Shown here one piece after another: positions 45,747-46,008 of a stretch of DNA of 46,008 nt. Positions within the stretch are counted from its first letter, which is position 1, and every line of letters begins with the position of its first letter. This DNA is from Lysobacterales bacterium. GTDB taxonomy: Bacteria > Pseudomonadota > Gammaproteobacteria > Xanthomonadales > Xanthomonadaceae. Under the pieces are notes generated by a model. It ran no database searches and was not told the DNA's origin. It was given only the letters and a program-made list of their open reading frames with translations. The DNA lies in NCBI GenBank assembly GCA_019510125.1, contig JAEKKX010000005.1, positions 1 through 46,008 on the forward strand, read 5' to 3'. The position numbers were made by a program, and so were the translations under genes.

Positions 45747-46008
45747 TCAGCCGATGCCGATCGCGTCCGCGGTCTCGTCGAGCGACTTCCAGGTCTTCTC
45801 GAACAGTTCGTCCACCTGCGCCCGGGTCAGGATCAGCGGCGGCGACAGCAGCATTGAATCATAGGTGGCGCGCAGGATCAGCCCGTTGCGGAGGGCATTG
45901 TCGCGGCACAGCACGCCGACCCGGCCGCGCTCCTCGAAGAACCGGCGCTGGCCCTTGCGCGGCACCAGCTCCAGGGCGCCGACCATGCCGGCGATGCGGG
46001 CCTCGCCG
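45747..46008 (-). CDS. class III aminotransferase, probably putrescine/omega-amine:pyruvate type (C-terminal fragment)
   Basis: Only the last 86 or so residues are inside the window; the frame runs off the right edge. EARIAGMVGALELV, GVLCRDNALRNGLILRAT and LLSPPLILTRAQVDELFE are the C-terminal features of class III omega-aminotransferases such as SpuC. It lies 86 bases upstream of potF in the same direction. By context it would be the first step of putrescine breakdown, giving 4-aminobutanal. Confidence 0.8.
   Translation of the reverse strand, partial: GEARIAGMVGALELVPRKGQRRFFEERGRVGVLCRDNALRNGLILRATYDSMLLSPPLILTRAQVDELFEKTWKSLDETADAIGIG

Overview
This 46 kb window is bacterial DNA of very high GC content. 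It holds the 3'-truncated part of an acyltransferase-less (trans-AT type) polyketide synthase locus (about 1 to 25.6 kb), an adjoining two-component system (25.7 to 28.5 kb), and a block of polyamine / omega-amino-acid metabolism and transport genes (28.7 to 46 kb). The potF-G-H-I operon order, the Sad/PuuC/PuuR set and the base composition fit a gammaproteobacterium of the Lysobacter/Xanthomonas kind. That placement is an inference from gene content, not a measurement.

The PKS locus is read mainly leftwards. From an AT-rich divergent promoter region at 21.8-22.2 kb the minus strand carries a stand-alone acyl carrier protein, a DUF2156 (lysyl-phosphatidylglycerol synthase C-terminal type) protein, and a 4,087-residue PKS. 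The PKS starts with a tryptophanase/tyrosine phenol-lyase-like PLP domain and continues KS-DH-KR-ACP-KS-KR-ACP-KS-ACP. Next comes a second PKS that begins with an AprA/CurA-type region and a GNAT domain, continues ACP-KS-DH-KR-ACP-KS, and runs off the left edge. No module has an AT domain. Rightwards from the same promoter region lies a cytochrome P450. Further right, on the minus strand, are two parts of a beta-branching (HMG-CoA-synthase) cassette: a decarboxylating KS whose active Cys is Ser, and a PksH-like enoyl-CoA hydratase. The HMG synthase, the second hydratase, the trans-AT and the thioesterase are not in the window and are expected to the left.

An NtrC-type response regulator and an NtrY-like kinase (overlapping TGATG) lie directly upstream of the decarboxylating KS, with no clear promoter between, so they may be co-transcribed with it and may control the locus.

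The right half reads as a near-complete putrescine-to-succinate route. It has PotFGHI uptake, a class III aminotransferase (partial, right edge), a PuuC-type aldehyde dehydrogenase, an omega-amino acid:pyruvate aminotransferase, a succinate-semialdehyde dehydrogenase, and alanine dehydrogenase to recycle the alanine. A PuuR-like XRE-cupin regulator sits divergent to the aminotransferase over an inverted pair of identical 8-bp elements. Methylmalonate-semialdehyde dehydrogenase, a zinc-ligand-less sirtuin, an LprI-domain lipoprotein and three exported proteins of unknown role complete the region.

The most unusual element is the start of the assembly line: ACP, then DUF2156, then a PKS with a fused tryptophanase-like domain. 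The last two overlap out of frame across an A11 tract whose slippage would fuse them into one polypeptide. No rRNA, tRNA, insertion sequence or CRISPR array was seen.
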